This document shows positions 8,970 to 17,347 of a DNA stretch of 64,000 nucleotides, piece after piece. This DNA is from Vibrio aerogenes. Its GTDB lineage: Bacteria; Pseudomonadota; Gammaproteobacteria; Enterobacterales; Vibrionaceae. The translations under genes were made by a program, and so were the position numbers. The stretch covers positions 1,240,001 through 1,304,000 of the forward strand of contig NZ_AP024861.1 in assembly GCF_024346755.1 (NCBI RefSeq). The letters run 5' to 3'. Within the stretch, counting starts at the first letter, position 1, and every line of letters starts with the position of its first letter. The notes under the pieces are model-generated. The model was not told the origin of the DNA. It saw only the letters and a list, made by a program, of their open reading frames with translations, and did no database searches.

Positions 8970-8991
8970 AAGTTATCTAAATGGATAACTT
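8970..8991 (+). terminator. Hairpin after the HUH-like gene
   Basis: AAGTTATC at 8970-8977 pairs with GATAACTT at 8984-8991 around a 6-base loop, 25 bases after the upstream stop. A short T-run follows at about 9001-9005. It is a weak terminator candidate for the alpA operon. The remainder of the gap to 9187 shows nothing clear. Confidence 0.4.
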
Positions 8992-9187
8992 AAATTAGCA
9001 CTTTTAAGGAACATCCACTTCAACACTAGTCATCTTTTCATGACGAGTAAGTGAAGAAGAATTCAGGACACTCTCTTAAAATCATCTTCCACTAGCACAA
9101 ATCGGCTTAACCACGAATATCATTATATAATCGAGAGGCAGCACTTAACTGACACCAAATATCTTATTACGCTCTTATGGCTAATTG

Positions 9188-9511
9188 CTATAGTTGAAAC
9201 CTCGTAAGACAGAACCAATCATTGTCCGATAAACATTGATATAACCCAGTCTGCCAAGAGTTTTTATTATTAGCTCTATGACTTACTGCCGTTTCCCTCA
9301 AGAAGCTACGTAATTCTTCTCCACCACTGACTTCGTATACTCGACGCATCATAAACTCCATTCCAGCAAGCTCTTCTGCTGCGTGAGAAGCATATAGTTT
9401 TGCGAGCTTAAATGTTTCAAAATGATGCTCAATTCTGGTTTGAGTTAGGGGCTCACAAGCGTTTTCTGGATCAATAAAAAACTCGATATTGACGGGAATC
9501 CTTGTGTCCAC
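9188..9511 (-). pseudogene. 3' fragment of the HNH nuclease gene, separated by the IS
   Basis: The frame here codes for the last 105 or so residues (from TRIPVNIEFFI to the stop) of the HNH protein whose 5' part lies at 11172-11696. GTGGAC on the minus strand occurs at both IS borders in the same frame, so removing the IS plus one copy restores one uninterrupted frame of about 280 residues. An ATG at 9538 inside the IS could start translation of this fragment as a 116-residue chimera. It contains no catalytic motif, only helical segments. Confidence 0.75.
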
Positions 9512-9549
9512 GGTGTTTTTCAAGATAGTTGTCATCATCTGCTTAATAT

Positions 9550-10650
9550 TTAAGCTGCTTTTTCTTCGTCAATTTCTGGTGTTTTGTCCGGGTTTAATTC
9601 AACCTTACCAACTGGCTCACAGTTCCTGATATTTCCTGACCAGCGCGCTGGATTCGCCTCTCGGTGTAACATCAAGACCTGTTTGCGGTTTTCTAAAATC
9701 TGTTTGTCTTTTCCATGATGACGCTCATCTGGCGTCACGTAATTGAGCGCACTGTGTTTGTGCTCCGTGTTATACCACTGAACGAATCGCTCTACCCATT
9801 CTCTGGCATCGTTCAGACTTCTAAATCCATTTGATGGCCATTGCGGGATATATTTCAACGTCCGGAACAGCGATTCCACATAAGGGTTATCATTACTCAC
9901 CCGCGGACGGCTGTAAGAAGAGAGCACGCCAAGCTCTTCCATTTTTGCTTTCAGTGTCAGGGACTTCATCGGGCTGCCGTTATCTGAGTGCAGGACCAAC
10001 GCCTGTTGAAAACATTTTTCCCGGAACACTGTCCGTTGCAATAATTCTGACGCCAACTCACCACATTCGGTTTCATGCACCTCATAACCCACGATTTTCC
10101 GGCTGTAAATATCTTCAATCAGATACAGGTAGTAAAACTGACCACGTACCGTTGAAGGCAGATAGGTGATATCCCAGGTGTGGACCTGATTTGGCTGTGT
10201 CGCAGTATAACTCGTTGGTTTTACAACTTTTTGTCGGCTCTTCTGGCGACCTCTCCCGGTCAGCTGTCCTGCTGCTTTTAAGACCCGGTAAAAACTCGAT
10301 TCACTGGCAATATATTCTCCTTTATCCAACAAGGCCGGAACAATCTGCGCGGGCGGCAGACTGGCATATTCTGCAGTATTACAGATGTCGATAATCGCCC
10401 TTCGTTCCTGCTCTGAAAGCTTGTTGACCGGCGCCGGTCTCAATGCCTGTGGTCTTTGATCGGCCTGAACCTTTCCACCCTGATACCAGCGGCGGTAAGT
10501 CCGTAAATCAATCTGCGCTTCATCACAGGCTCTGATTAACCGGCAACCACTCTGGCAGGCTTCATGGATCAGTGCTATGAGACTTTTCCTGTCTTCGGTT
10601 GAGGTCAGTCGTCCCCGGGATCTTCCCCGTAAAAGGCTCTGAGCTTTTTT
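9550..10650 (-). CDS. IS3-family transposase OrfB (made by -1 frameshift from OrfA)
   Basis: This is the catalytic half of the transposase. The frame is open from the slippery site at about 10650 to the stop at 9550, with no ATG near its beginning. The rve integrase core carries the DDE triad: first Asp in TWDITYLP, second in LHSDNG, Glu in YVESLFRTLK. An HTH_21-like region precedes it. The product is expected as a fused OrfAB of about 519 residues. The shorter ORF starting at a TTG (10443) misses about 65 upstream codons that are clearly part of the frame. Confidence 0.85.
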   Translation of the reverse strand, partial: KKAQSLLRGRSRGRLTSTEDRKSLIALIHEACQSGCRLIRACDEAQIDLRTYRRWYQGGKVQADQRPQALRPAPVNKLSEQERRAIIDICNTAEYASLPPAQIVPALLDKGEYIASESSFYRVLKAAGQLTGRGRQKSRQKVVKPTSYTATQPNQVHTWDITYLPSTVRGQFYYLYLIEDIYSRKIVGYEVHETECGELASELLQRTVFREKCFQQALVLHSDNGSPMKSLTLKAKMEELGVLSSYSRPRVSNDNPYVESLFRTLKYIPQWPSNGFRSLNDAREWVERFVQWYNTEHKHSALNYVTPDERHHGKDKQILENRKQVLMLHREANPARWSGNIRNCEPVGKVELNPDKTPEIDEEKAA

Positions 10651-11108
10651 CTCAGCACCAGTAAAGCTGCAGTTTCAGCGAGTGCTTTTTCTTTATGTCG
10701 CAGCTCTTTTTTCAGGGCTTTGATTTCCTGTTTATCGGCCTTTGCCTGTTTTTTCGCTTCCGCTTCCCTTTCTTTAGCCGACATAAAGCCCTGCATACAT
10801 TCACTGCGCCACTGATGAACCTGCTCAGGGTACAGGCCTTTTTCACGGCAGTACTGACTGAGCTCTGCTTCAGTCATAGAAAGGGTGTCGGCAACAACGG
10901 CCAGTTTGGTTTGTGCGGACCATTGTGAAGATGAAGTATGACTGTCTGGCAAAACGACTCCTGATTCTCTGAATGCTTTTCGCCAATTGTACAGGGTTGC
11001 TTCACAAATCCCTTCTTCTTTTGCCAGTTGAGCGACAGAAAGTGAATGTGGGGGTAACATTTTTTTCAGGATCGCTTCTTTTCTTTCTGGTGAATAGCGG
11101 GTCATCAT
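10605..11108 (-). CDS. IS3-family transposase OrfA
   Basis: A 167-residue DNA-binding subunit. The helix-turn-helix (SVAQLAKEEGICEATLYNWRK, about residues 23-44) recognises the IS ends; a second HTH-like region and a long charged coiled coil (about 110-150) follow, as in IS3 OrfA leucine-zipper regions. The A-AAA-AAG heptamer at 10650-10644 is in the zero frame (AAA AAG) and is the classic -1 frameshift signal. Slippage leads directly into the open orfB frame. Confidence 0.85.
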   Translation of the reverse strand: MMTRYSPERKEAILKKMLPPHSLSVAQLAKEEGICEATLYNWRKAFRESGVVLPDSHTSSSQWSAQTKLAVVADTLSMTEAELSQYCREKGLYPEQVHQWRSECMQGFMSAKEREAEAKKQAKADKQEIKALKKELRHKEKALAETAALLVLRKKLRAFYGEDPGDD

Positions 11109-11171
11109 TCCTCTTTAACCTCCCCTATGACTGGTTAATTTTTAACAGTGGCAACTATTCTGACAGAGGGG

Positions 11172-11696
11172 GTCCACAAGCTTAGCTTTCAACCAAGAAA
11201 ATCCTTCCACATCATCATAATATGGATGAAGAGTCTCTTCATGCGCATACCTTGGAATACCTTCGCTTTTTGTTTTATTGCAATCCTGACAAGCGGGTAT
11301 TAGGTTTAGTGGGGAAACAACAAGAGTCGGATAATGTGCTTTCGGTAAATGGTGATCCAAAGTAGAAACGGTTCTTTGTGAACAAAGAGGGCACTTACCA
11401 AAGAGGGGTAACGACATTAGTTTGTCATAGTATTCACGGCCAGGAGCTAGCTTTTTGGCCATCCTGTTTGTATATACTTTTTTCATCTCATCGGTAGTGA
11501 CTCCGTTGGACATATTACTTGGTTGCATTGTGTGAAGCATCGCTTCGCCAACTTTGCTATCAAACTCACGTGAGGCATCATGTATTTCTTGTTTACATGC
11601 TTCAAGACGTTGTTTTAAGCCTTGATCCTTAATTCGCTCAATACACTTTTCAAATACGGCAATAGTGTCATCTAAAGGTTTCTCAAGCCTCCTCAT
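11172..11696 (-). pseudogene. HNH endonuclease gene, 5' part, truncated by the IS (PtuB-like)
   Basis: This 5' part codes for 175 native residues, then reads nine residues into the IS before a stop. The treble-clef HNH is complete: Cys102-x-x-Cys105, LDHH at 113-116, and NLIPAC-x-DCN at 131-140. The N-terminus is helical. It is the third gene of the operon, 12 bases after the AAA ATPase, an arrangement like the ptuA-ptuB pair of Septu. Loss of the last 105 residues may or may not abolish function, since the active site is retained. Confidence 0.75.
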
Positions 11697-11708
11697 CTTT
11701 AATCTCTC

Positions 11709-13226
11709 TTAGTTAAATCGTGTTCTTAGAATTCCCTTTGCTTCCACGCCAAGCTGGCCTCCGAAACTATCTAGAGCTTCTTCGTAGCTGCCGTATTGTT
11801 CAGCAGCTTCATTGAGAAGACTGTGGAAACCTGACGCTGTATGTTCTAAGCCAAATACTTCCCTTGTTAATGTCCCAACATTTTCACCGAATGATTCCAT
11901 TTCCAGTCTTTCAGCTTTAGCAATTCTGCCATTTCTCCACAGTCTCCAAGCACAACTCCACGGAACTTCTTGAAGGACTACTGGAGAATGTGTAGCAATT
12001 ATTGAAACTGCATTTCGGTTGACAAGTAGATCGGACAATGAGCGGATAAACGCAGAGAGCAAAGGTGGATGAAGATGGGCCTCTGGTTCATCTAAAAAAA
12101 CTAAGCTCTTTTCTTCGATCGTTTCTACCAATCGAGTTATTGTTAACAATACTATCTTGTGGCCAGAGCTTAAGTTTTTAAAAACTCTACCAGCTATGTC
12201 TTTAAACTCATCTTCGTTTTGAAATCTAAGAATTGCAGAGACATCTATGCTCATAAACACAGGATCTGACTCGAGCTTTTTTATGGCACTTTTCCAGCGT
12301 TCAATTTTGTTTCCTGCTTTACACGCTAGAACACTCTTCAAAAATTCATTTTTCAGAATTATTGGACTCTTAGGGGGAGGAGGACTTTCGTTAGCTTTAC
12401 GCACGCGTTTTAGTCCTACATAAGAAAACTGGATTCCGGATGATTTATCTTTTCGTTCCGGTAGTGGTTCCGTTTCATCAAAAGCACTAAAAGTTACAGA
12501 AACAACGTTTGAAAACAGTTCACCATTTAAAAATTCATCTAAGGATGAAAATGTCCCAACTTTGTTGGTTTTAGCATTTTCATCAATAATGGAGCTGATC
12601 ATGTTATTGATTAAGTGAGTTTTACCGACGCCATTTCGACCTATCAATACATGTATATTTGTAGGAGGGTTGCTTTCTGGTTTTACATCAAAGGTCAACT
12701 CTAACGCTTCTGTATTATCAGACTTTTGTTTGGGAGCATTGTATTTAAAAGAGTATGCTGAGAGCCTTGCTCCACCGTTTGCCAACCTTCGAAATTGCCC
12801 TTTGATCGAGGTCACACTAACAGAGCGTAGAAGAGAAACACTAGTTACTCTTTCTTTCATTGCTATTTCAAAACTATCTTCACTTAATGCAATGTCATTC
12901 AATGCGTTGAGTATTATTGAGCGTTTTTCTTCACCTAGTTTGTTCAGTTCGTCATAATAGCTATCATCTTGGCCCAAAGAAAAAAAACTGTTATCCAGGT
13001 CGCTAAATTTGTTTGGAAGATCTGGTCGACGTTGATCTTTAACCATGTCAACTTGGCCAACTTTAGTGGAGCCTATTTTATGATGCTCTAGATTGTTGTC
13101 TACATAAGCTATTGCATAAACAGTAGAAAACTCAAACCAATCATCCCAGTTATCCTCATAAAGATATACAGTATCACGTTGTAGAGCAGGTAAAGAGCTC
13201 GAACTGGGTACTATGATAAAGTCCAT
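11709..13226 (-). CDS. ABC-type AAA ATPase, PtuA/RecF-like, middle gene of a putative defence operon
   Basis: A 505-residue ATPase of the AAA_21/SMC-like class. Walker A GRNGVGKT is at 196-203, the ABC signature NLSSGHK at about 351-357, Walker B LVFLDEPEAHLHP at 375-387 and the H-loop ATHSPVVLQE at 411-420. The N-terminal 190 residues are an unrecognised domain. I see no TOPRIM nuclease, so it is not a GajA/OLD-type enzyme. It starts 9 bases after the GHKL gene stops and ends 12 bases before the HNH gene, which indicates one transcript. ATPase plus HNH recalls Septu; the GHKL-nuclease partner does not belong to the classical pair. Confidence 0.8.
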   Translation of the reverse strand: MDFIIVPSSSSLPALQRDTVYLYEDNWDDWFEFSTVYAIAYVDNNLEHHKIGSTKVGQVDMVKDQRRPDLPNKFSDLDNSFFSLGQDDSYYDELNKLGEEKRSIILNALNDIALSEDSFEIAMKERVTSVSLLRSVSVTSIKGQFRRLANGGARLSAYSFKYNAPKQKSDNTEALELTFDVKPESNPPTNIHVLIGRNGVGKTHLINNMISSIIDENAKTNKVGTFSSLDEFLNGELFSNVVSVTFSAFDETEPLPERKDKSSGIQFSYVGLKRVRKANESPPPPKSPIILKNEFLKSVLACKAGNKIERWKSAIKKLESDPVFMSIDVSAILRFQNEDEFKDIAGRVFKNLSSGHKIVLLTITRLVETIEEKSLVFLDEPEAHLHPPLLSAFIRSLSDLLVNRNAVSIIATHSPVVLQEVPWSCAWRLWRNGRIAKAERLEMESFGENVGTLTREVFGLEHTASGFHSLLNEAAEQYGSYEEALDSFGGQLGVEAKGILRTRFN

Positions 13227-13235
13227 TGTTTTGTC

Positions 13236-15206
13236 CTATGCGCTTTTTTCTTGTAGATCTGTTACGAGATCTTCGGTACTTTCCTGCGACAAGTCATCTA
13301 ATTTGATGTTGAGGCGATCTAAAAGATAATTATTTGACAAATCGAACTCGTCAAAAATAGTGTACCAATCCTTGACATAACATTTAATTTTGTCGTCGTA
13401 AGTAACAAGGCCAAATTCAGCTTTATCTTTTAAGTTGTTCATTCTTTGTTTAATTTGAAAGTCATCCTTTGATATTTTTCTTCCAATTAGTATGATTTCA
13501 AAAAACATTTTTGAACTTGCAAAAGAAGGGTGCTTCGCAATTATTTCACAATAGTCATCTACTTGCTGGAGGTGCTTTTTATTTAATGATACGCCAGGTC
13601 TCTTTATTTCAACGATTACGCATTTGTATACATGCTCTCCTTTGCCGTTGAAAGCAGGGACTTTTCTTGCTAAAAATAAATCTACTTGACGGTTTACTCC
13701 TTCAACAACTAGACCATTTTCGATATCGGTATCAGAGATTATATCTATGTCTTTGACTTTATCTCTTAGATTTTTGGCAATTGAAGTAAAAGAATCTTCT
13801 TCTGCTCCTAAAGTCGTATATTGGGGACCAAATAACCATGTATTGCTTTCGATAATCTTTTGCAAGTCAGGGGTTTCAAGCACTTCTGAGAATCTACAAT
13901 CCATTACCTCTCTAAGTTGATGGATTGCTTGTTGTCTTCTTTGTAGTATTTCAATAGTACTGACAATATTCTCAAACGTAGTTTTTTTAAGCTGTTGTGC
14001 TAATTTGTTAATACTCTGTGTGTTTAAGTCTAATACACCATCAAGAACTTCTAGTATTGTGTCGTTTTCATTTGATACCAATACTTTATCTAACAGTCTA
14101 ATAAGAACCTTAGCAGGTTTTGCACTTAGTCTGTTAAATACTTGAGGATCGGCAAGATATATATCTTTGATTACTTTCTTAGTGTTTGATTTTCGCCACT
14201 CAGCGTATTCTTCATCTACACCAGAATATATAGGGAAATAGCCTTTGTTATCGAATCGTTCGATTTCTTCATCAACAAATTTTCTTAAATAATCGCTATA
14301 TATTTCTCTCTGAAATGCAGTCATTTTCTCTAAGAGAGATCTGATGATTTTATTGTTTTTCTGAGCCTCAGGATCTAAATCTAGTAATTCAGGTTCATAA
14401 CTTTCAAACCATGGTGAAAACGCATAAGCACTCGTATAAAAGGAAACTTTATTATTTGACTTGCTTAGGTATTTTGAAACTATCCGGTTACCATCTTCAA
14501 CTAGGTAGTTGTGAGATTTTTCAGAGCTTGGTTTATCATCCCAACGCAAAACAGATATGTTGAAGTCCACACTGTTGATGGAAACAGTTTTACGATGTAG
14601 TTCATGTTTTGGTATTTCGATGGTTCTACCATTCAGTAAGATTTTACGATCTGTATTGAGAGCTAAGTACCAACCGAATTCCTTACTTAACTTTGAAGAC
14701 AGTTCCTGTTCTAAAGGTATTTTTTTGTTAAATTGTGAAAGAACGACACATGTTCCTGAGACATAGTTAGTTAAAGCTGGGTGCTGATCATTTTTGTCTA
14801 GATAGGTACCATCATAATCTCTGATAGAGTCAGCTTTAATACTAATCTTTGCATCATAGTTGTTTTTTTTGGTGTACCAACATGCAGAGCCACACATCAC
14901 ATGGAAAGCTAAGCGTCCTTTCCCTTGTGATCCATGCTTATCGTCATTGTTCTTTTTTGTAGATTCATTGAATTTTTCGAAACTACTCTCAAGACTTTCT
15001 AGATCAATACCATCTCCATCATCTTGTATCTCGATGAAATCCAATCCATCCATATCGTTGTAATGGGTGTTTACTTCTAATGTGCGAGCATTGGCATCAA
15101 AACCATTCCAAACTAGCTCGAAAATGGCGTTGACTGGTTCAAAATTTTTGAAGTGTTTTTTGACACCAATATCTGTAATAGCAGCAGTACCATGAAAAGA
15201 TTGCAC
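13236..15206 (-). CDS. GHKL ATPase (Hsp90/MORC-like) fused to a Shedu-like PD-(D/E)XK nuclease
   Basis: A 656-residue protein, first gene of the three-gene operon. The N-terminal GHKL ATPase shows the N-box around Asn34 and Asp37 (ELVWNGFDANA, with the catalytic-type Glu30), the G1 motif DDGDGI at 62-67, and G2 GSQGKG at 92-97. A helical middle domain follows to about 440. The C-terminus resembles the DUF4263/Shedu nuclease: SNTWLFG near 454, QVDLF with Asp509, VEIKRP with Glu533 and Lys535, and Gln548 in HLQQVDDY, the D...E-x-K...Q pattern. I infer that ATP-dependent conformational change gates DNA cleavage. It could also have been called a sensor-histidine-kinase-like protein, but it lacks any H-box. 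Confidence 0.75.
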   Translation of the reverse strand: MQSFHGTAAITDIGVKKHFKNFEPVNAIFELVWNGFDANARTLEVNTHYNDMDGLDFIEIQDDGDGIDLESLESSFEKFNESTKKNNDDKHGSQGKGRLAFHVMCGSACWYTKKNNYDAKISIKADSIRDYDGTYLDKNDQHPALTNYVSGTCVVLSQFNKKIPLEQELSSKLSKEFGWYLALNTDRKILLNGRTIEIPKHELHRKTVSINSVDFNISVLRWDDKPSSEKSHNYLVEDGNRIVSKYLSKSNNKVSFYTSAYAFSPWFESYEPELLDLDPEAQKNNKIIRSLLEKMTAFQREIYSDYLRKFVDEEIERFDNKGYFPIYSGVDEEYAEWRKSNTKKVIKDIYLADPQVFNRLSAKPAKVLIRLLDKVLVSNENDTILEVLDGVLDLNTQSINKLAQQLKKTTFENIVSTIEILQRRQQAIHQLREVMDCRFSEVLETPDLQKIIESNTWLFGPQYTTLGAEEDSFTSIAKNLRDKVKDIDIISDTDIENGLVVEGVNRQVDLFLARKVPAFNGKGEHVYKCVIVEIKRPGVSLNKKHLQQVDDYCEIIAKHPSFASSKMFFEIILIGRKISKDDFQIKQRMNNLKDKAEFGLVTYDDKIKCYVKDWYTIFDEFDLSNNYLLDRLNIKLDDLSQESTEDLVTDLQEKSA

Positions 15207-15931
15207 CGACGTTTCCTCTGATTGTACTTATTATCTTTGTATCATATGTAACAGAGTTATTTTGTCACTTATCTGTAGACGATGGAAACAAAATTACCTT
15301 ACAGAATCTTGATTTAGATCTCATTTTTGGAATGTTCACATTTTGTGAAATGTTGTTTGAGATTTATATAAAAACCTTGTGTTTTTTAGTTGGATAGGCT
15401 TTTAATATTGTTATTAAAGTAGGGAGGCGTTAATCAAAAATTTAACAAAGGTTTTCAGTAACTAAAAGCCGTTGTGTTCATATTGGAGTAACGCTGTTTA
15501 ACGGTAGTCTTAAGATAAACGAAAGAGCTAAAACTACTAAGCTATTCGGCGGCTATATCACTTCGCACAACAACTTTCCCTTACAAGTAAGCTAAAAATA
15601 TTGTGCTAGCTTGTGTTTGTGGCTACATGGAACTCAGTTAATTTAATTCATTTTTCGTTAGAATTTGCGTAGTTCTTTCATGAGTTCTCATATTAAATGC
15701 TTTGTTGAAATGTCCAATAATTATCGGTACTACTGTAAGAGTTACTTAAGTATAACTTTAAGCTTGGTAGAGGTCTCACTACCTACTTTGGTACATTTCA
15801 CTTAAGAGACAATGTGAGACATTGAAAATTGCAAACTTCATTTAGCTCTTTGATTCTGGTTGTTATTGTTCATCAAGGCGTATGTTGAGGTTTAATGTCT
15901 GTTTATTTGTTACATTTAGGTGAACTATTAC
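15207..15931. other. AT-rich non-coding stretch between the operon and the integrase
   Basis: About 725 bases with no frame I can support. It must hold the promoter of the leftward GHKL-AAA-HNH operon. The end near 15810 contains an imperfect palindrome around AATGTGAGACATT. I see no tRNA, CRISPR repeat or clear small RNA. A non-coding RNA partner is possible but unsupported. Confidence 0.4.
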
Positions 15932-17155
15932 TCATGCCACAATTGCCAATGGCACCTTTGTGCTCGATGCGTTAACAATATGCGTACTCCACCAATCCAT
16001 TAGCTCTCTTCTGCGTTCAAGGTAGTCTGTGCGGCTATATGCGCGATGTGTATCGCTACCGATAAGGTGAGCAAGAGAAGCTTCAATTAAAAAGTAGTCG
16101 TGTCCAGCTTCATTTAGCGTTGAGCTAGCGATGGATCGAAGCCCATGAGAAACCAATCGACCACCAAACCCCATACGCTTGAGAGCCATATTAGCTGTTT
16201 GGCTATGCATTGGTTTTTTAGGATCTTTTATTGATGGAAAAACATATTCACTATTTACTTTCATTGAATCCATTATGCTTAACAGGCGGATAACCTCTTC
16301 TGTCAAAGGCACTCGGTGTTCTTTGCGTTTTTTCATTCTTTCTGAAGGTATTGTCCAAACTCGATTATCTAAATCGAATTCTGACCATTTAGCTCCAGCT
16401 GCTTCATTGGGTCTGGTCATGGTGTGTAGTTGAAACTTGATTAGGCATCGTGTAGAACGCTTAATACTCGCTTCAGCTAGTGTAGTCATTAATTCCGGTA
16501 ATTCTTGTGGTTCTAGTGCTTTCATGTGCTGTTTCTGAGGCTTTTTAAAAGCAGCTAAGATGTTGCTTATTGGATTTGCCTCAATTAGTCCGCTGTGCAT
16601 AGCGTAAATCATGACTTCATTTAGTCGTTGAGATAATCGTTTCAGGGTTTCTAAAGAGCCTTTAGCCTCTACCACCTTTAGTGTTTTGATCACAGACTGA
16701 GCCGTAATCATAGAGATAGGTTGTGAGCTCAAAGATGGAAAAACATGCAACTCAAATGAGCGCCAGATATCCTTTGCGTAATCTTCAGTTACTTCTGATT
16801 TCTTTTGTTCCATCCACTGCTGTGACACATTGAAAAGCGTGTGCTGATGTATAGCCTCGGTTTTTTCCTTCTCTGCTTGTTTGTGGAGCTTTGGGTCAAT
16901 GTCTAGTGCTACTAGCTCACGGTGGCCTTCTGCTATTTTTCGCGCATTAGCTATCGATAGTTCTGGGTATTTGCCTAAGGTCATATTGCTGCGTTTTCCC
17001 GTAGCAGGACTCTTGTATACGAAACGCCAAGACTTAGTTCCATTTGGCATTATTCTAAGCTGAAGTCCTTTCCCATCACTGGCGATTGTCTCTTTGCCTG
17101 CGGGTTTAAGGCTTTTTACTTTTTTGTCTGTCAGTGGAACTACACGTCTTCCCAT
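15932..17155 (-). CDS. Tyrosine recombinase, P4-like integrase of the island
   Basis: A 407-residue integrase with the DUF4102 arm-binding N-terminus (LTDKKVKSLKP, then ASDGKGLQLRI), a SAM-like core-binding domain (about 105-200), and the catalytic domain with Arg in MTRPNEAAGAKW (about 243), HGLRS (about 338) and the nucleophile Tyr in THRAYSRTDYLERRRELM (about 370-376). It is located 187 bp from the 3' end of ssrA and would catalyse insertion and excision between the two 15-bp repeats. Its own start is followed upstream only by the att region, so expression may respond to AlpA. Confidence 0.93.
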   Translation of the reverse strand: MGRRVVPLTDKKVKSLKPAGKETIASDGKGLQLRIMPNGTKSWRFVYKSPATGKRSNMTLGKYPELSIANARKIAEGHRELVALDIDPKLHKQAEKEKTEAIHQHTLFNVSQQWMEQKKSEVTEDYAKDIWRSFELHVFPSLSSQPISMITAQSVIKTLKVVEAKGSLETLKRLSQRLNEVMIYAMHSGLIEANPISNILAAFKKPQKQHMKALEPQELPELMTTLAEASIKRSTRCLIKFQLHTMTRPNEAAGAKWSEFDLDNRVWTIPSERMKKRKEHRVPLTEEVIRLLSIMDSMKVNSEYVFPSIKDPKKPMHSQTANMALKRMGFGGRLVSHGLRSIASSTLNEAGHDYFLIEASLAHLIGSDTHRAYSRTDYLERRRELMDWWSTHIVNASSTKVPLAIVA

Positions 17156-17305
17156 TATTTCACCTATTTAGTACCCAAAGTATCTTGGGTGAGAGTATAG
17201 GGTAAATGGTTGGGTACTAAAAATGTGAGCAGATATGAGATGGAGTGAGACAGTATAAGACACTATTTCATTCTAAGTGTCTGAATTTTATTTGTTTTGG
17301 ATACA

Positions 17306-17334
17306 AAAAAGGCCACCCGAAGGTGGCCTTTCCC
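17306..17334 (-). terminator. ssrA terminator supplied by the island
   Basis: On the minus strand AAAGGCCACC, a TTCG loop and GGTGGCC are followed by TTTTTTG, directly after the tmRNA CCA end. It replaces the displaced native terminator now at 6861-6886; both share the position and a similar design but differ in stem sequence. Confidence 0.85.
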
Positions 17335-17347
17335 AAACGTTTGGTGG
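17333..17347. other. Island attachment repeat, ssrA-proximal copy
   Basis: CCAAACGTTTGGTGG identical to 6888-6902. It overlaps the last six bases of tmRNA, including CCA, so integration leaves tmRNA intact. Confidence 0.85.

Larger units (their letters stand above)
9512..11171 (-). mobile_element. IS3-family insertion sequence inside the HNH gene
   Basis: About 1660 bp, carrying overlapping orfA and orfB transposase frames. The ends share an inward-facing ATAGTTG(T/C)CA block (about 9524 and 11150), the remains of imperfect terminal inverted repeats. A 6-bp direct repeat GTCCAC flanks the element at 9506-9511 and 11172-11177. IS3 elements normally duplicate 3-5 bp, so one or two of those bases may belong to the IS ends and the exact borders are uncertain by a few bases. 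Its GC content is visibly higher than the surrounding island. Confidence 0.82.
6888..17347. mobile_element. 10.4-kb genomic island integrated in the 3' end of ssrA
   Basis: Bounded by the 15-bp repeat CCAAACGTTTGGTGG, with a tyrosine recombinase adjacent to the ssrA end. It contains, from left to right, a basic DNA-binding-like protein, an AlpA-type regulator, a protein with HUH-like motifs, an interrupted HNH gene carrying an IS3-family element, an AAA ATPase, a GHKL-nuclease protein and the integrase. The interior is visibly more AT-rich than its flanks, apart from the IS. tmRNA genes are classic sites for such elements; V. cholerae VPI-1 uses the same locus. No structural phage or conjugation genes are visible, so it resembles a small satellite or defence island. 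Confidence 0.88.

Noticed and set aside
10444..10604. Non-coding gap between two transposase genes
   Set aside because: The orfB frame is open through this stretch and continuous with the frameshift site, so it is coding.
11142..11696. The 184-codon HNH frame as a complete gene
   Set aside because: Its last nine codons read into the IS3 end, and the missing C-terminus is found in frame beyond the IS at 9188-9511.
11709..13226. Gabija GajA or OLD nuclease
   Set aside because: The protein has ABC ATPase motifs, but I see no TOPRIM acidic motifs, and there is no UvrD-like helicase gene beside it.
13236..15206. Sensor histidine kinase
   Set aside because: The GHKL motifs are of Hsp90/MORC type. 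There is no phosphoacceptor histidine box, membrane segment or response regulator.
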